Source of the DNA: Leuconostoc citreum
GTDB taxonomy: Bacteria > Bacillota > Bacilli > Lactobacillales > Lactobacillaceae
Direction: 5' to 3'
Assembly: GCF_004354555.1 (NCBI RefSeq)
Contig: NZ_PUFH01000005.1
Location: 1 to 64,000 of the forward strand
DNA length: 64,000 bases
Of the stretch, positions 8,334 through 18,260 are shown piece by piece. Under the pieces are notes generated by a model. It made no database searches. It saw only the letters and a list, made by a program, of their open reading frames with translations, and was not told the origin of the DNA. The translations under genes and the position numbers were made by a program. Numbering within the stretch: the stretch's first letter is position 1; the number at the start of each line of letters is the position of its first letter.

Positions 8334-10571
8334 ATGGCAAAAACAAAAAAATATTCAGGACAAGAAGTGTTAGACATGGTGTCGCATTACATGACTGAAT
8401 CAGATGCCCTTAAGGTCAAGGCGGCTTATGAATGGGCTGCTGATTTACACAAGGCACAATTACGTAAATCAGGCGAACCTTATATTATTCATCCGATACA
8501 AGTTGCTGGCATTTTGGCTGAGTTACGTATGGACACAGCAACAGTTATATCAGGATATTTACATGATGTTGTGGAAGATACAACTGCGACGTTGGCCGAT
8601 GTTGAAGATAAGTTTGGGACGACAATTGCACAAATTATTGATGGCGTAACTAAAATCAGTAAAATTCAATATCAAAATTCACAAGAGCAATTAGCAGAAA
8701 ATCATCGTAAATTGTTGTTAGCCATGTCCAAGGACATTCGTGTAATTATTGTTAAGCTTGCTGATCGACTGCATAACATGAGAACTTTAGGAGCCTTACG
8801 TGAAGAAAAGCGTCGCAGAATTGCAAGTGAAACCTTAGACATTTACGCACCATTAGCTGATCGATTAGGTATTAGCACGATTAAGTGGGAACTTGAAGAT
8901 TTGTCATTGAGTTACCTTGATCCCGATAAATATCATAGTATTGCTTCACAAATGAACATGAAGCGTGATGAGCGTATTCGCTATGTTGAAGAAGCCGTGC
9001 GTGAAATTAATGATGCGATTAAAGATTTAGAATTAGATAATGTCAGTGTTTATGGTCGACCAAAGCATATTTATTCAATTTATCGAAAAATGACCGATAA
9101 ACATAAAGCCTTTGAAGAAATTTATGACTTATCGGCTGTGCGCGTATTGACTGATACTATTCCAGATACTTATGCGGTGTTAGGGGCTATCCATTCCCAA
9201 TGGATGCCTTTGCCTGGCCGATTCAAAGATTATATTGCTTTGCCAAAAGCCAATGGTTATCAAAGTTTGCACACGACAGTTATTGGCCCTGGTGGTCGAC
9301 CTTTGGAAGTTCAGATTAGAACGCATCATATGCATGAAGTCGCTGAATATGGTGTGGCTGCGCATTGGGCCTACAAGAAAAATAAGGGTTCAAATAAAGA
9401 AGTTAAAGTCGTTGATAAAAATGAACAAACGCTTAATGTCATTCAAGGTATTTTGGAATTACAAGAGGACGCTAAAAATGCGGAAGATTTCATGGACGGT
9501 GTACAAGGGGACTTGTTCAGTGACCGCGTTTATGCTTTTACCCCCAAAGGGGATGTCTTTGAATTAGCTAAAGGTGCAGGACCGCTTGATATGGCTTTTT
9601 CCATTCACACGAATGTTGGGATTAAAACCACTGGTGCGAAAGTTAATGGTCGGATTGTGCCACTAGATTATAAAATTAAAACTGGTGATATTATTGAAAT
9701 TATTACCAGTGCAACAGCCAAACCAAGCCGTGATTGGTTAGATTTAGTTTCAACTCGGCGCGCTCGTAATAAAATTAAGCAATATTTCAAGCAACTAAAC
9801 CGTAACGACAATATCGAGGCTGGGCGAGAGCTGCTTTTGCGGAACTTAAGAGAAACCGGTTTCGACCCTAATCAGGTCATGACCACTGATAAACTCACGC
9901 AGACAGCAGAAACATTACATTACCATGCGTATGACGATATGTTAGCAGCGATTGGCTACGGAGATGTAGCGGCACCAGGTGTAGCTAATAAGTTGACTGA
10001 AGAGATTCGTGAGGCACAGCAAGCAGCCCAAACGGCAGAATTACAGCGTGAATTACTTGAAGAAGGGCACGAGATTAAGCGTGTTGAGACAGCATTAACA
10101 CAGCGACAAAAAGCTTCAGCTGATGATATTGTGATTGCTGGCGTTGATAATTTATTGGTTCGTTTAGGTCGCTGCTGTACACCAGTCCCAGGTGACCCTG
10201 TCAAAGGCTATATCACTAAAGGACGCGGTATTTCAGTGCATCGTCTGGGGTGTCCTAATATTCGTGCAGCAGAAATACAAGGCCAACGCTTAGTTGATGT
10301 GCAATGGGAAGATGAATCAGGCCTTAAGCCTAATTATGACGCTGATTTGACGGTTCATGGTGAAAACCGAAATGGTTTGTTGAACGATGTCTTACGATCC
10401 ATTAATAGCCGGACACGTTATGTTAATTCAGTTAATGGTCATGCGACTAAGAATGGTATGGCGCAAGTGTCACTATCCATCGGTGTTAAAAATACAGAGC
10501 AGTTAACAGCGATTATGGATGCGTTAAATAACCTACCCGCTGTTTATGATGTTGAGCGGACGTTTCATTGA
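8334..10571 (+). CDS. relA: RelA/SpoT homologue, (p)ppGpp synthetase/hydrolase
   Basis: A 745-residue long RSH enzyme that makes and breaks the stringent-response alarmone (p)ppGpp. The HD hydrolase domain comes first (HPIQVAGILAEL, GYLHDVVEDT, near residues 45-85). The synthetase domain has RFKDYIALPKANGYQSLHT near residues 300-320. TGS (VYAFTPKGDVFELAKGAGPLDMAFSIHT) and C-terminal ACT domains follow. Both catalytic halves look intact. I prefer the ATG at 8334 (MAKTKKYS), which matches family N-termini, although its ribosome site is weak. A GTG at 8283 would add 17 residues. dtd follows 16 bases downstream, as in many Firmicutes. Confidence 0.93.
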   Translation: MAKTKKYSGQEVLDMVSHYMTESDALKVKAAYEWAADLHKAQLRKSGEPYIIHPIQVAGILAELRMDTATVISGYLHDVVEDTTATLADVEDKFGTTIAQIIDGVTKISKIQYQNSQEQLAENHRKLLLAMSKDIRVIIVKLADRLHNMRTLGALREEKRRRIASETLDIYAPLADRLGISTIKWELEDLSLSYLDPDKYHSIASQMNMKRDERIRYVEEAVREINDAIKDLELDNVSVYGRPKHIYSIYRKMTDKHKAFEEIYDLSAVRVLTDTIPDTYAVLGAIHSQWMPLPGRFKDYIALPKANGYQSLHTTVIGPGGRPLEVQIRTHHMHEVAEYGVAAHWAYKKNKGSNKEVKVVDKNEQTLNVIQGILELQEDAKNAEDFMDGVQGDLFSDRVYAFTPKGDVFELAKGAGPLDMAFSIHTNVGIKTTGAKVNGRIVPLDYKIKTGDIIEIITSATAKPSRDWLDLVSTRRARNKIKQYFKQLNRNDNIEAGRELLLRNLRETGFDPNQVMTTDKLTQTAETLHYHAYDDMLAAIGYGDVAAPGVANKLTEEIREAQQAAQTAELQRELLEEGHEIKRVETALTQRQKASADDIVIAGVDNLLVRLGRCCTPVPGDPVKGYITKGRGISVHRLGCPNIRAAEIQGQRLVDVQWEDESGLKPNYDADLTVHGENRNGLLNDVLRSINSRTRYVNSVNGHATKNGMAQVSLSIGVKNTEQLTAIMDALNNLPAVYDVERTFH

Positions 10572-10587
10572 TAAAGGAGTTATTTGA

Positions 10588-11037
10588 ATGAAAGTAGTGT
10601 TGCAACGTGTGAAGTCTGCACAAGTAACGATTGATAACCAGATTGTTGGTGCGATTAAGCAAGGATACGTTTTATTGGTAGGTATTGTGAATACAGATAC
10701 AGCAGAAGATATAATGTATCTTGTCCGTAAAATTAGTCAGTTACGTGTCTTTGAAGATGAATCGGGCCGTATGAACTTAAGTATTCAAGATATTGAGGGC
10801 ACATTTTTATCGATTTCGCAATTCACTTTACTTGCTAATACTAAAAAAGGTAATAGACCAAGCTTCACAGGTGCTGGCGATCCTGTCTTTGCAGAAAAAT
10901 TATACGCTAATTTTAATGACCAACTAAAATTGTATTCTGGATTAGATGTTGAGACAGGACAATTTGGTGCAGACATGGCAGTGTCTTTGGTAAATGATGG
11001 TCCTGTTACAATTTTGTTTGATACGCATCAAAAATAA
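10588..11037 (+). CDS. dtd: D-aminoacyl-tRNA deacylase
   Basis: A 149-residue Dtd that removes D-amino acids, and glycine mischarged on tRNA(Ala), from tRNA. Both signature motifs are present: SQFTLLA (catalytic-site SQFTL) and NDGPVTI (the Gly-cisPro-type C-terminal motif). Length is typical. AAGGAG precedes the ATG. The usual partner of rsh in Firmicutes, and probably cotranscribed with it. Confidence 0.93.
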   Translation: MKVVLQRVKSAQVTIDNQIVGAIKQGYVLLVGIVNTDTAEDIMYLVRKISQLRVFEDESGRMNLSIQDIEGTFLSISQFTLLANTKKGNRPSFTGAGDPVFAEKLYANFNDQLKLYSGLDVETGQFGADMAVSLVNDGPVTILFDTHQK

Positions 11038-11068
11038 AAAACCGATAGACAATAGCTATCGGTTTTTT
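11038..11068. terminator. Bidirectional terminator between dtd and plsY
   Basis: CCGATAG (11042-11048) pairs with CTATCGG (11056-11062), extended by A and T runs on either side. Serves the two convergent genes. Confidence 0.85.
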
Positions 11069-11678
11069 ATTTTTTTTTGTGCAGATAATGGTAAAGGCCA
11101 AAAGGCACAGTGCTTTCTGTTCCATGAATAATGCGAGAAATATTAGCGCGGTGGCGATAAAAGACAAAAATTGTTAAAGCAACTGCCACAACAGTGAGTA
11201 CCATATCATGATAATAAAAGGATACGATAACAGCTATACTGAAGCCCACCATTGAACTGACGGAAACCATTGAAGTGAGTAATAACATAACGATGAAAAC
11301 AGTGGCAATTAAACAAAAAAATTGCGGATTATATGCTAACAAAACACCAGCAGAGGTGGCTACGGCTTTCCCACCTTTAAATTTAATCCATATAGAAAAT
11401 GTATGACCGATGACGGCTACTAAACCAACTAACATTGGATTAATTGTGCTGTTAAACGCTAACGGTAATAAACCTGCAGCCGTACCCTTTAGTAAATCCA
11501 AAATCAAGGTCATTATACCTGCAACAGGACCCAAAACGCGAAATGAGTTAGTGGTGCCGATGTTGCCGGAACCTTCATCACGGATGTCCTTGTGATAAAA
11601 TAGTTTGCCAATCCAAAATCCTGGTACCATGGCGCCTAGGAAGTATGACAAAACGAACATTAATACGATTGAAATCAT
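11067..11678 (-). CDS. plsY: Acyl-phosphate:glycerol-3-phosphate acyltransferase
   Basis: A 203-residue multi-span membrane enzyme that acylates glycerol-3-phosphate with acyl-phosphate from PlsX, the first step of phospholipid synthesis. The three PlsY motifs are visible: GSGNIGTTN near residue 36, HTFSIWIKFKGGKAVATSAG near residue 92, and HRANISRIIHGTE near the C-terminus. In Firmicutes plsY commonly lies next to parE/parC, here divergently. Confidence 0.93.
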   Translation of the reverse strand: MISIVLMFVLSYFLGAMVPGFWIGKLFYHKDIRDEGSGNIGTTNSFRVLGPVAGIMTLILDLLKGTAAGLLPLAFNSTINPMLVGLVAVIGHTFSIWIKFKGGKAVATSAGVLLAYNPQFFCLIATVFIVMLLLTSMVSVSSMVGFSIAVIVSFYYHDMVLTVVAVALTIFVFYRHRANISRIIHGTESTVPFGLYHYLHKKK

Positions 11679-11776
11679 AATTAGAACTCCTCATAATTGT
11701 GCCTAAACACAAAGTTAATTCTAACATAAATCATAATAGTAAAGGGGGTAACTTAATTAAAATAAAATATTTCTAC

Positions 11777-11805
11777 TTGTCAGAATCCTTTTTTTAATCT
11801 ATGAT
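11777..11805 (+). promoter_or_regulatory. Promoter of parE-parC
   Basis: TTGTCA (11777-11782), 17-base spacer, TATGAT (11800-11805). Transcription would start near 11812, about 70 bases before parE. Confidence 0.6.
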
Positions 11806-11827
11806 AATATAGATTGACGCATGAAAT

Positions 11828-11841
11828 CGAACAATTGTTCA
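11828..11841. promoter_or_regulatory. LexA/DinR-type SOS box before parE
   Basis: CGAACAATTGTTCA, a perfect GAAC-N4-GTTC palindrome matching the Gram-positive LexA consensus. It lies about 16-30 bases downstream of the predicted parE transcription start, where a bound repressor could block elongation. Confidence 0.5.
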
Positions 11842-11881
11842 ATTGTGTTATGTTTTAAATTAAGAAAGTTAAAGAGTATTC

Positions 11882-13945
11882 ATGGCAGAAAAAAATCACT
11901 ATGATTCAGATTCGATAAAAATATTAGAAGGATTAGAAGCTGTTCGTAAACGACCTGGTATGTATATTGGGTCAACTGATGGTCGTGGTTTGCACCATTT
12001 GGTTTATGAAATTGTTGATAACGCAGTAGATGAGGCCTTAGGCGGTTACGGTAACGAAATTCGAGTGACGATTCACGACAATAATGCAATTACTGTGCAG
12101 GATTTTGGTCGCGGTATGCCGGTTGGCATGCATGAATCTGGTAAGCCAACACCAGAAGTTATTTTGACGGTGTTACATGCTGGTGGTAAGTTTGGTCAGG
12201 GTGGTTACGCGACATCTGGCGGTTTGCATGGTGTCGGTTCTTCAGTAGTAAACGCCTTGTCTGAAAGTTTGCAAGTAACAATTATTCGTGATGGGCATCA
12301 ATGGCAAGAAGACTTTATTGATGGTGGGCAGCCTGTAGGGACACTGCGTGATTTAGGTGCAACGAAAGCTAAATCAGGCACCACCGTGACATTTAAGCCT
12401 GATCCATCAATATTTAGTGCCACAGTATATAAGTATGACACATTATCTGAACGTTTAAGAGAATCCGCTTTCCTCATGTCAGGGGTTAAGTTTATTTTAA
12501 CTGACGAACGCGTGTCACCTGCTCGTGTAGAAACTTATCATTATGAGAAGGGACTTGAGTCCTTTGTTAATTTTCTAAATGAAGATAAAGAAACAATTGG
12601 ACCGGTTATGACCTTTGAAGGGCAACAAGAAGGTTTAGTTGTTGATGTTGCAGCGCAATATAATGATGGTTACTCTGAAACATTGCTATCTTTTGTTAAT
12701 AATGTGCGGACACAAGATGGTGGCACACACGAAGTTGGTTTTAGAACTGCCTGGACCAAAGCTTTCAATGAATATGCGCGTAAGGTTAACCTCTTAAAAG
12801 AAAAAGATAAAAATTTAGAAGGTAGCGATGTACGTGAAGGCTTGTCTGCCGTTATTTCTTTGCGTGTGCCAGAACAATTCTTACAATTTGAAGGTCAAAC
12901 AAAGGATAAGCTAGGTACGCCAGAGGCCCGTGGCATTGTTGATGCTGTTGTTAACGAAACTTTAGGTCGTTTCTTAATGGAAAATGGCGATTTTGGTCAA
13001 AATATCATTCGTAAAGCTATTCGTGCGCGTGAGGCACGCGAAGCAGCGCGTAAAGCTCGTGATGAGAGCCGAACGGGTAAAACAAAGGGCCAAAAAGATC
13101 GTCTATTATCTGGTAAATTAGCCCCTGCACAATCGAAAAATGCCGCTCGCAATGAGTTATTTCTTGTAGAGGGTGATTCAGCCGGCGGCTCGGCAAAACA
13201 GGGACGAGATCGTAAGTTTCAAGCTATCTTACCTTTACGGGGGAAAGTATTAAACACAGAGAAGGCTAAGTTAGCCGATATCTTAAAAAACGAAGAAATA
13301 TCGACTCTGATTTACGCAATTGGTGGTGGTGTTGGACCTGATTTTAAAGTTGAAGATACGGCTTTTAATAAAATTATTATTATGACTGATGCGGATGATG
13401 ATGGTGCGCATATTCAAACACTGCTATTAACCTTTTTCTACAAATATATGCGACCACTGATTGAAGCTGGGCGTGTTTATATTGCATTACCACCGCTTTA
13501 CCGTGTTAAATATGCATCAAAAAAATTCGAAGATCAATTTGCTTGGACAAATGATGAACTTGAGAGCATTACGAGTCAAAATGATGCCCGTTATGAATTA
13601 ACACGGTTTAAAGGACTAGGTGAAATGAACGCCCCATTACTATGGGAAACAACCATGAATCCAGAGACAAGAACATTGATTAGGGTTAAAATTGATGATG
13701 CTGTGTTGGCTGAGAAACGTGTGACAACGTTGATGGGTGATAAAGTTGAACCACGACGTGATTGGATTGAAGCCAACGTTCATTTTACAATGGACGAAGC
13801 AGGTTCTATCCTAGACAACGTTGATGGTGATAAGGAAAGTTCGACAGCTGTATTTGAAAAAATACGACAGAATGAGAAGGGGCATACTACTACCTCTGAA
13901 ACAGCTGAACCAATTATTACGACTTGGCGTGATAAAAATAATTAG
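11882..13945 (+). CDS. parE: DNA topoisomerase IV subunit B
   Basis: A 687-residue ParE, the ATPase subunit of topoisomerase IV, which unlinks daughter chromosomes. The GHKL ATP site is intact (EIVDNAVDEALGGYG, GRGMPVGMH, GGLHGVGSSVVNAL). The TOPRIM domain carries LFLVEGDSAGGSAKQGRDRKFQAI and the metal-binding DADDDGAHI motif. Lack of the long GyrB insertions and adjacency to parC identify it as ParE rather than GyrB. The ribosome site is weak (AAAGAG). Confidence 0.93.
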   Translation: MAEKNHYDSDSIKILEGLEAVRKRPGMYIGSTDGRGLHHLVYEIVDNAVDEALGGYGNEIRVTIHDNNAITVQDFGRGMPVGMHESGKPTPEVILTVLHAGGKFGQGGYATSGGLHGVGSSVVNALSESLQVTIIRDGHQWQEDFIDGGQPVGTLRDLGATKAKSGTTVTFKPDPSIFSATVYKYDTLSERLRESAFLMSGVKFILTDERVSPARVETYHYEKGLESFVNFLNEDKETIGPVMTFEGQQEGLVVDVAAQYNDGYSETLLSFVNNVRTQDGGTHEVGFRTAWTKAFNEYARKVNLLKEKDKNLEGSDVREGLSAVISLRVPEQFLQFEGQTKDKLGTPEARGIVDAVVNETLGRFLMENGDFGQNIIRKAIRAREAREAARKARDESRTGKTKGQKDRLLSGKLAPAQSKNAARNELFLVEGDSAGGSAKQGRDRKFQAILPLRGKVLNTEKAKLADILKNEEISTLIYAIGGGVGPDFKVEDTAFNKIIIMTDADDDGAHIQTLLLTFFYKYMRPLIEAGRVYIALPPLYRVKYASKKFEDQFAWTNDELESITSQNDARYELTRFKGLGEMNAPLLWETTMNPETRTLIRVKIDDAVLAEKRVTTLMGDKVEPRRDWIEANVHFTMDEAGSILDNVDGDKESSTAVFEKIRQNEKGHTTTSETAEPIITTWRDKNN

Positions 13946-14068
13946 TTTGCTCACGCGGTTGACCAAACAACCATTACCGTGTACAATTGTGCGCGGTATT
14001 TACATATTTATTTAAACTATTTGAGAGGAATATTGTCCACTGTCAATGACCGGTGGGCAACTTGATAT

Positions 14069-16507
14069 ATGGCAGATCGTATAACAGAGCTCTCACTGGA
14101 AGCAGTGATGGGCGAACGCTTCGGGCGTTATTCAAAATATATTATTCAAGAACGTGCGTTGCCAGACATTCGCGATGGCTTAAAGCCAGTCCAGCGTCGT
14201 ATTTTATTTGCGATGAATCAGGATGGCAATACTTATGATCATCCGTATCGTAAGTCGGCTAAATCAGTTGGTAATGTCATGGGTAATTTCCATCCACACG
14301 GTGACTCCTCTATCTATGAAGCCATGGTGAGATTATCTCAAAATTGGAAAGTACGTGAACCATTAATTGATATGAACGGTAACAACGGTTCAATCGATAA
14401 TGATCCCGCCGCAGCAATGCGTTACACTGAGGCGCGTTTATCTAAAATTGCCGGTGAAATGATGGCTGACTTAGGTCAAGACACTGTTGATATGGTTTTG
14501 AACTTTGATGATACGACCTATGAACCAACAGTCTTACCATCACGTATTCCAAGCTTATTAATTAATGGTGCGACGGGTATTTCTGCTGGTTATGCGACTG
14601 AAATACCACCGCATAATTTGAAAGAAATTAATGCCGCGTTAATCTACTTGCTTGATCACCCAGAGGCGCCACAGTCAGCTTTGATGCGGTACATTAAAGG
14701 GCCAGATTTTCCTACCGGTGGTATCATTCAAGGGCTAGAGGGGATTAAAAAGGCTTATAAAACAGGCCGTGGTAAAATTGTTGTCCGCGCCAAAACAGCT
14801 ATTTCTGAGCTCAAGGGTGGCAAGAAAAAAATTGAAATCACGGAACTACCTTATGAAGTAGTGAAATCAAACTTAGTATCTAAAATTGATGCTATTCGTC
14901 TTAATAAAGAAGTTGCCGGCATTTCTGAAGTGCGTGACGAATCAGATCGTGAAGGCATGTCAATTGTTATTGAGCTCAATAAAGACACTAATGCCAATGG
15001 CATTTTAACCTATCTCTTCAAAAAAACTGATTTGCAAATCGCATATAACTTTAACATGGTTGCTATTCATGACCAACGGCCAGTTCACGTGAGTCTTAAA
15101 CAGGCGCTGGAAGCATTTATAGCATTTCGTAAGGAAGTTGTATTAAAGCGGTCAGCGTATGAATTAGCCAAAGCACAAGCGAGACAGCATATTGTTGAAG
15201 GCTTAATTCGTATGTTGTCAATTTTGGACGAGGTTGTTGCAACGATTCGAGCATCTAAAAACCGTAAAGATGCGACACAAAATTTAATAGCACGTTTCGA
15301 CTTTACGCAACCTCAGGCGGAAGCCATTGTGACATTGCAACTGTATCGTTTAACCAATACTGATGTGACGCAATTGGAAGAAGAGTTTGCGGCGTTGACT
15401 GAGAAAATCAACCATTTAACAGAAGTTATGAATGAAGAAATGGCTTTGAAAGCTGTTATTCGTGACGAAATTACGGCCATTACACAGAAATATCAATCCG
15501 CTCGTCGCTCACAAATCGAAGCTGAAGTTGAAGATCTTGTCATTGATAAAGCCGTAACAATTGCCGAAGAAGATGTACAAGTATTAGTATCGCGTAATGG
15601 TTATTATAAGCGCGCATCTATTCGCTCTTATAAGGCTTCTGATAAAGATAACGGCTTAGCCGATGATGATTTGCCGGTGTTTGAAGGGCAACTCAATACG
15701 ACACAGCACTTATTTATGTTTACCAATAAAGGGAGTGTCATCTATCGACCAGTTCACGAACTGCCAGATTCAAGATGGAAAGATACTGGGGAACATTTTT
15801 CTCAAGAACTATCGAATTGGCGTACGGAAGAATATGTTATTAAAGTTGTACCAATCAACACCCTAGAGCAAGGTGGTGCCTTTACCATTGTGACCAACGA
15901 TGGCTTTATTAAGCAAACGACTTTGAGTGACATGTTACCAAAAGCATACAAAAAGAAAACCTCAATGGCCATCAAGCTCAAAACAAATGATAGTTATGTG
16001 GTCAACGCTGATTACTTTGAAACAGTTGGCCAGCAAGACGTACTATTGCTATCGCAACATGGTGTTGGGCTGCGCTTTGCTATTAAATCTATCCCAGAAA
16101 TTGGGGCACGTACTGCTGGCGTCAAAGCGATGGACTTGCGCAATGAAGATACAATTAAGGCTGCCGTTTTTGTTACAAATGAGGCACAGCGCGTAGCTAT
16201 TATGGCTGATAATGGCGCCTTTAAATACATGCCGGTTTCTGAAATAACACGTTCAAAGCGCGCCAATAAAGGCTTACTAATTTTTACGCAAAAGAAAACA
16301 GTGGCTTATCATGTTGCAACGGCAACTATTCTTAACATTGAAGACACAGCATTAGAAATACTCACAACACGTTGGCAAAAACAGGAGCTACAGCTGAGCG
16401 ATTACAAGCCGTCACAACGTGTAGGCAATGGTCAATATGTTGTTGATGTTAAAAAGTATGGCGAACCATGGCGTGTTCAACCACTAACAATTGCTAAGAC
16501 AAAGTAA
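14069..16507 (+). CDS. parC: DNA topoisomerase IV subunit A
   Basis: An 812-residue ParC, the DNA-cleaving subunit. The catalytic Tyr lies in AMRYTEARL (about residue 119). The quinolone-resistance region reads HGDSSIYEAM, with Ser and Glu at the two usual resistance positions, which is the sensitive-type pattern. The C-terminal beta-pinwheel blades are recognisable but lack the GyrA box expected of gyrase. Separated from parE by 123 bases without a clear terminator, so probably in the same transcript. Confidence 0.93.
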   Translation: MADRITELSLEAVMGERFGRYSKYIIQERALPDIRDGLKPVQRRILFAMNQDGNTYDHPYRKSAKSVGNVMGNFHPHGDSSIYEAMVRLSQNWKVREPLIDMNGNNGSIDNDPAAAMRYTEARLSKIAGEMMADLGQDTVDMVLNFDDTTYEPTVLPSRIPSLLINGATGISAGYATEIPPHNLKEINAALIYLLDHPEAPQSALMRYIKGPDFPTGGIIQGLEGIKKAYKTGRGKIVVRAKTAISELKGGKKKIEITELPYEVVKSNLVSKIDAIRLNKEVAGISEVRDESDREGMSIVIELNKDTNANGILTYLFKKTDLQIAYNFNMVAIHDQRPVHVSLKQALEAFIAFRKEVVLKRSAYELAKAQARQHIVEGLIRMLSILDEVVATIRASKNRKDATQNLIARFDFTQPQAEAIVTLQLYRLTNTDVTQLEEEFAALTEKINHLTEVMNEEMALKAVIRDEITAITQKYQSARRSQIEAEVEDLVIDKAVTIAEEDVQVLVSRNGYYKRASIRSYKASDKDNGLADDDLPVFEGQLNTTQHLFMFTNKGSVIYRPVHELPDSRWKDTGEHFSQELSNWRTEEYVIKVVPINTLEQGGAFTIVTNDGFIKQTTLSDMLPKAYKKKTSMAIKLKTNDSYVVNADYFETVGQQDVLLLSQHGVGLRFAIKSIPEIGARTAGVKAMDLRNEDTIKAAVFVTNEAQRVAIMADNGAFKYMPVSEITRSKRANKGLLIFTQKKTVAYHVATATILNIEDTALEILTTRWQKQELQLSDYKPSQRVGNGQYVVDVKKYGEPWRVQPLTIAKTK

Positions 16508-16555
16508 CTTTTTTTTGATAAAATAAACGTATAAACATCTAGGAGATATGAACTA

Positions 16556-17461
16556 ATGGCTAACACTTTAGTTTTTGGGCACAAAAACCCTGATACAGAT
16601 ACAATTGCTTCAGCAATTGCAGCAAGTTATTTTTTGAATCAAATTGGTAATGATACTGAGGCAGTGGCACAGGGTGAACCCAATGCAGAAACGCAATTTG
16701 CGTTGGATTACTTTAAAGTAGCAGCGCCACGTGTGATTTCATCTGCAGATACAGAAACAGTCGTTTTGGTCGACCATAATGAAGCGGCGCAATCAGTTGA
16801 TAATCTTGCTGATGTGACTGTTGAAGGTATCTACGATCACCATAAGTTTGCCTTCACAAATGCAACACCGCTTTACATCACAGCCAAGCCTTGGGGATCA
16901 GTTGCGACAATTCTTTATTATGAATTTAAGCAAGCTAACATTGAAATTCCGTCTGATATTGCAGGACTAATGGCATCTGCTATTATTTCAGATACCTTAC
17001 TACTCAAGAGTCCAACTACAACGACATATGACCAACCAGCTTTAGAGGCCTTGGCTAAGATTGCTGGTTTGACGAATTATGAAGCTTATGGCTTGGACTT
17101 ATTAAAAGCCGGTACGGACTTATCATCACGTAGTGATAAAGAACTGATTGATGGCGATGCAAAGTCATTTGAAATGGGTGGTCACCAATTCCGTATAGGT
17201 CAAGTGAATACGGTTGATATTGATGATGTGTTGGCACGTCAATCGGGTATCGAGGCAGCAATGGTTGCTGAAGGTTATGAAGACTTTTTGTTTGTCATTA
17301 CTGATATCTTGAACTCAAATTCAAAAGCCATTTATTTAGGAGATGCTAATCAAGCAATTGAAAGTGCCTTTAATGCCACATTAACTAATCATGTGATTGA
17401 CTTGCCAGGTGTTGTATCGCGTAAGAAACAAGTTGTGCCACCATTGGAAAACCAATTTTAA
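16556..17461 (+). CDS. ppaC: Manganese-dependent inorganic pyrophosphatase
   Basis: A 301-residue family II pyrophosphatase of the DHH superfamily, hydrolysing PPi to phosphate. Metal ligands are visible in GHKNPDTDTIASA (His9, Asp13, Asp15), VDHNEAAQ and the DHH-type YDHHKF. The C-terminal DHHA2 substrate domain ends in the SRKKQVVPPL motif that binds pyrophosphate. Start follows TAGGAG. Confidence 0.94.
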   Translation: MANTLVFGHKNPDTDTIASAIAASYFLNQIGNDTEAVAQGEPNAETQFALDYFKVAAPRVISSADTETVVLVDHNEAAQSVDNLADVTVEGIYDHHKFAFTNATPLYITAKPWGSVATILYYEFKQANIEIPSDIAGLMASAIISDTLLLKSPTTTTYDQPALEALAKIAGLTNYEAYGLDLLKAGTDLSSRSDKELIDGDAKSFEMGGHQFRIGQVNTVDIDDVLARQSGIEAAMVAEGYEDFLFVITDILNSNSKAIYLGDANQAIESAFNATLTNHVIDLPGVVSRKKQVVPPLENQF

Positions 17462-17513
17462 AAACACGGTCAGCTCATTACTTAAAATGTTTTGATAGAA
17501 TTAATCAAACTAC

Positions 17514-17542
17514 TTTACAGTGATAAGATGTTCATGTATAAT
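17514..17542 (+). promoter_or_regulatory. Promoter of rpmG-rpsN
   Basis: TTTACA (17514-17519), a 17-base spacer, and a perfect TATAAT (17537-17542), about 57 bases before rpmG. Confidence 0.7.
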
Positions 17543-17598
17543 AACTATTTGTATTGACAAGCAAATAATTTTAACAAACCACACTAAGGAGTATGAAT

Positions 17599-17748
17599 AT
17601 GCGTATTCACGTTGTTCTAGGAAATGATGAAACTGGTGAACGTATTTACTTGACGTCTAAGAATCGTCGTAATACACCAGATCGTCTTGAGTTGAAGAAG
17701 TACTCACCAAAACTTCGTAAAGTTGTAACATTTAAGGAGATTAAGTAA
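17599..17748 (+). CDS. rpmG: 50S ribosomal protein L33, zinc-free form
   Basis: A 49-residue L33 ([21 protein letters not shown]). It has no Cys, so it is the C-minus form that does not bind zinc. AAGGAG lies 7 bases before the ATG at 17599; an in-frame ATG at 17593 is too close to that site. rpsN starts 1 base after the stop. Confidence 0.93.
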   Translation: MRIHVVLGNDETGERIYLTSKNRRNTPDRLELKKYSPKLRKVVTFKEIK

Positions 17749-17749
17749 C

Positions 17750-18019
17750 ATGGCAAAAAAGTCAAAAATTGCTAAGGCACAAAAGCGTGAAGCTTTAGTT
17801 GCAAAGTACGCTGATAAGCGTGCGGCATTGAAGGCTGCTGGAGATTTCATCGGTTTGGCTGCTTTGCCAAAGGATTCATCTCCCGTACGTATGCACAATC
17901 GTGACTTGATTGATGGACGTCCTCATGCTTACATGCGTGAATTTGGTATGTCACGTTTGAACTTCCGTCAATTGGCACATAAGGGTCAAATCCCTGGTGT
18001 TCGCAAGGCTTCTTGGTAA
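17750..18019 (+). CDS. rpsN: 30S ribosomal protein S14, zinc-free long form
   Basis: An 89-residue S14 of the longer, C-minus type ([16 protein letters not shown]…[15 protein letters not shown]…[24 protein letters not shown]). The short zinc-binding S14 has two CxxC pairs; here there is no Cys. It is coupled to rpmG. In some Firmicutes such zinc-free pairs are Zur-controlled spares; I see no Zur box, so this may be the main S14. Confidence 0.93.
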   Translation: MAKKSKIAKAQKREALVAKYADKRAALKAAGDFIGLAALPKDSSPVRMHNRDLIDGRPHAYMREFGMSRLNFRQLAHKGQIPGVRKASW

Positions 18020-18190
18020 GTTATAGCGTTTCTGAAAAGAACGATTTATACTAACCAGTAGCGTTACGTGGGCGCGTTAAAAGTCAATTATTATAGCATT
18101 AGCTAAATACAGTGACTGCCTCAATGAGCTTAGGCGAATGAGGTCATAAAGGTTCACATTCTAGTAAAGGCCACGCATTGTGGTCTTTTT
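18020..18190 (+). terminator. 3' untranslated region and terminator of rpsN
   Basis: A stem AAAGGCCAC/GTGGTCTTT around a GCATT loop (18166-18188) ends the rpmG-rpsN transcript. The 145 bases before it contain no frame of note but can form some weak hairpins (for example CCTCA with TGAGG near 18120-18143). Confidence 0.7.
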
Positions 18191-18202
18191 GTTTTATCTA
18201 AT

Positions 18203-18231
18203 TTGCAATTGGTGTATATTTGCGTTATACT
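18203..18231 (+). promoter_or_regulatory. Promoter of the rimP-nusA-infB operon
   Basis: TTGCAA (18203-18208), 17-base spacer, TATACT (18226-18231). Transcription would start about 120 bases before rimP. Confidence 0.65.
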
Positions 18232-18260
18232 AAAGATTGTTAATTTACATAGTTTTGTAA

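Noticed and set aside
17461-17598. Zur box controlling the zinc-free L33/S14 pair
   Set aside because: No palindrome resembling the known Zur site was found; a plain strong promoter explains the region.
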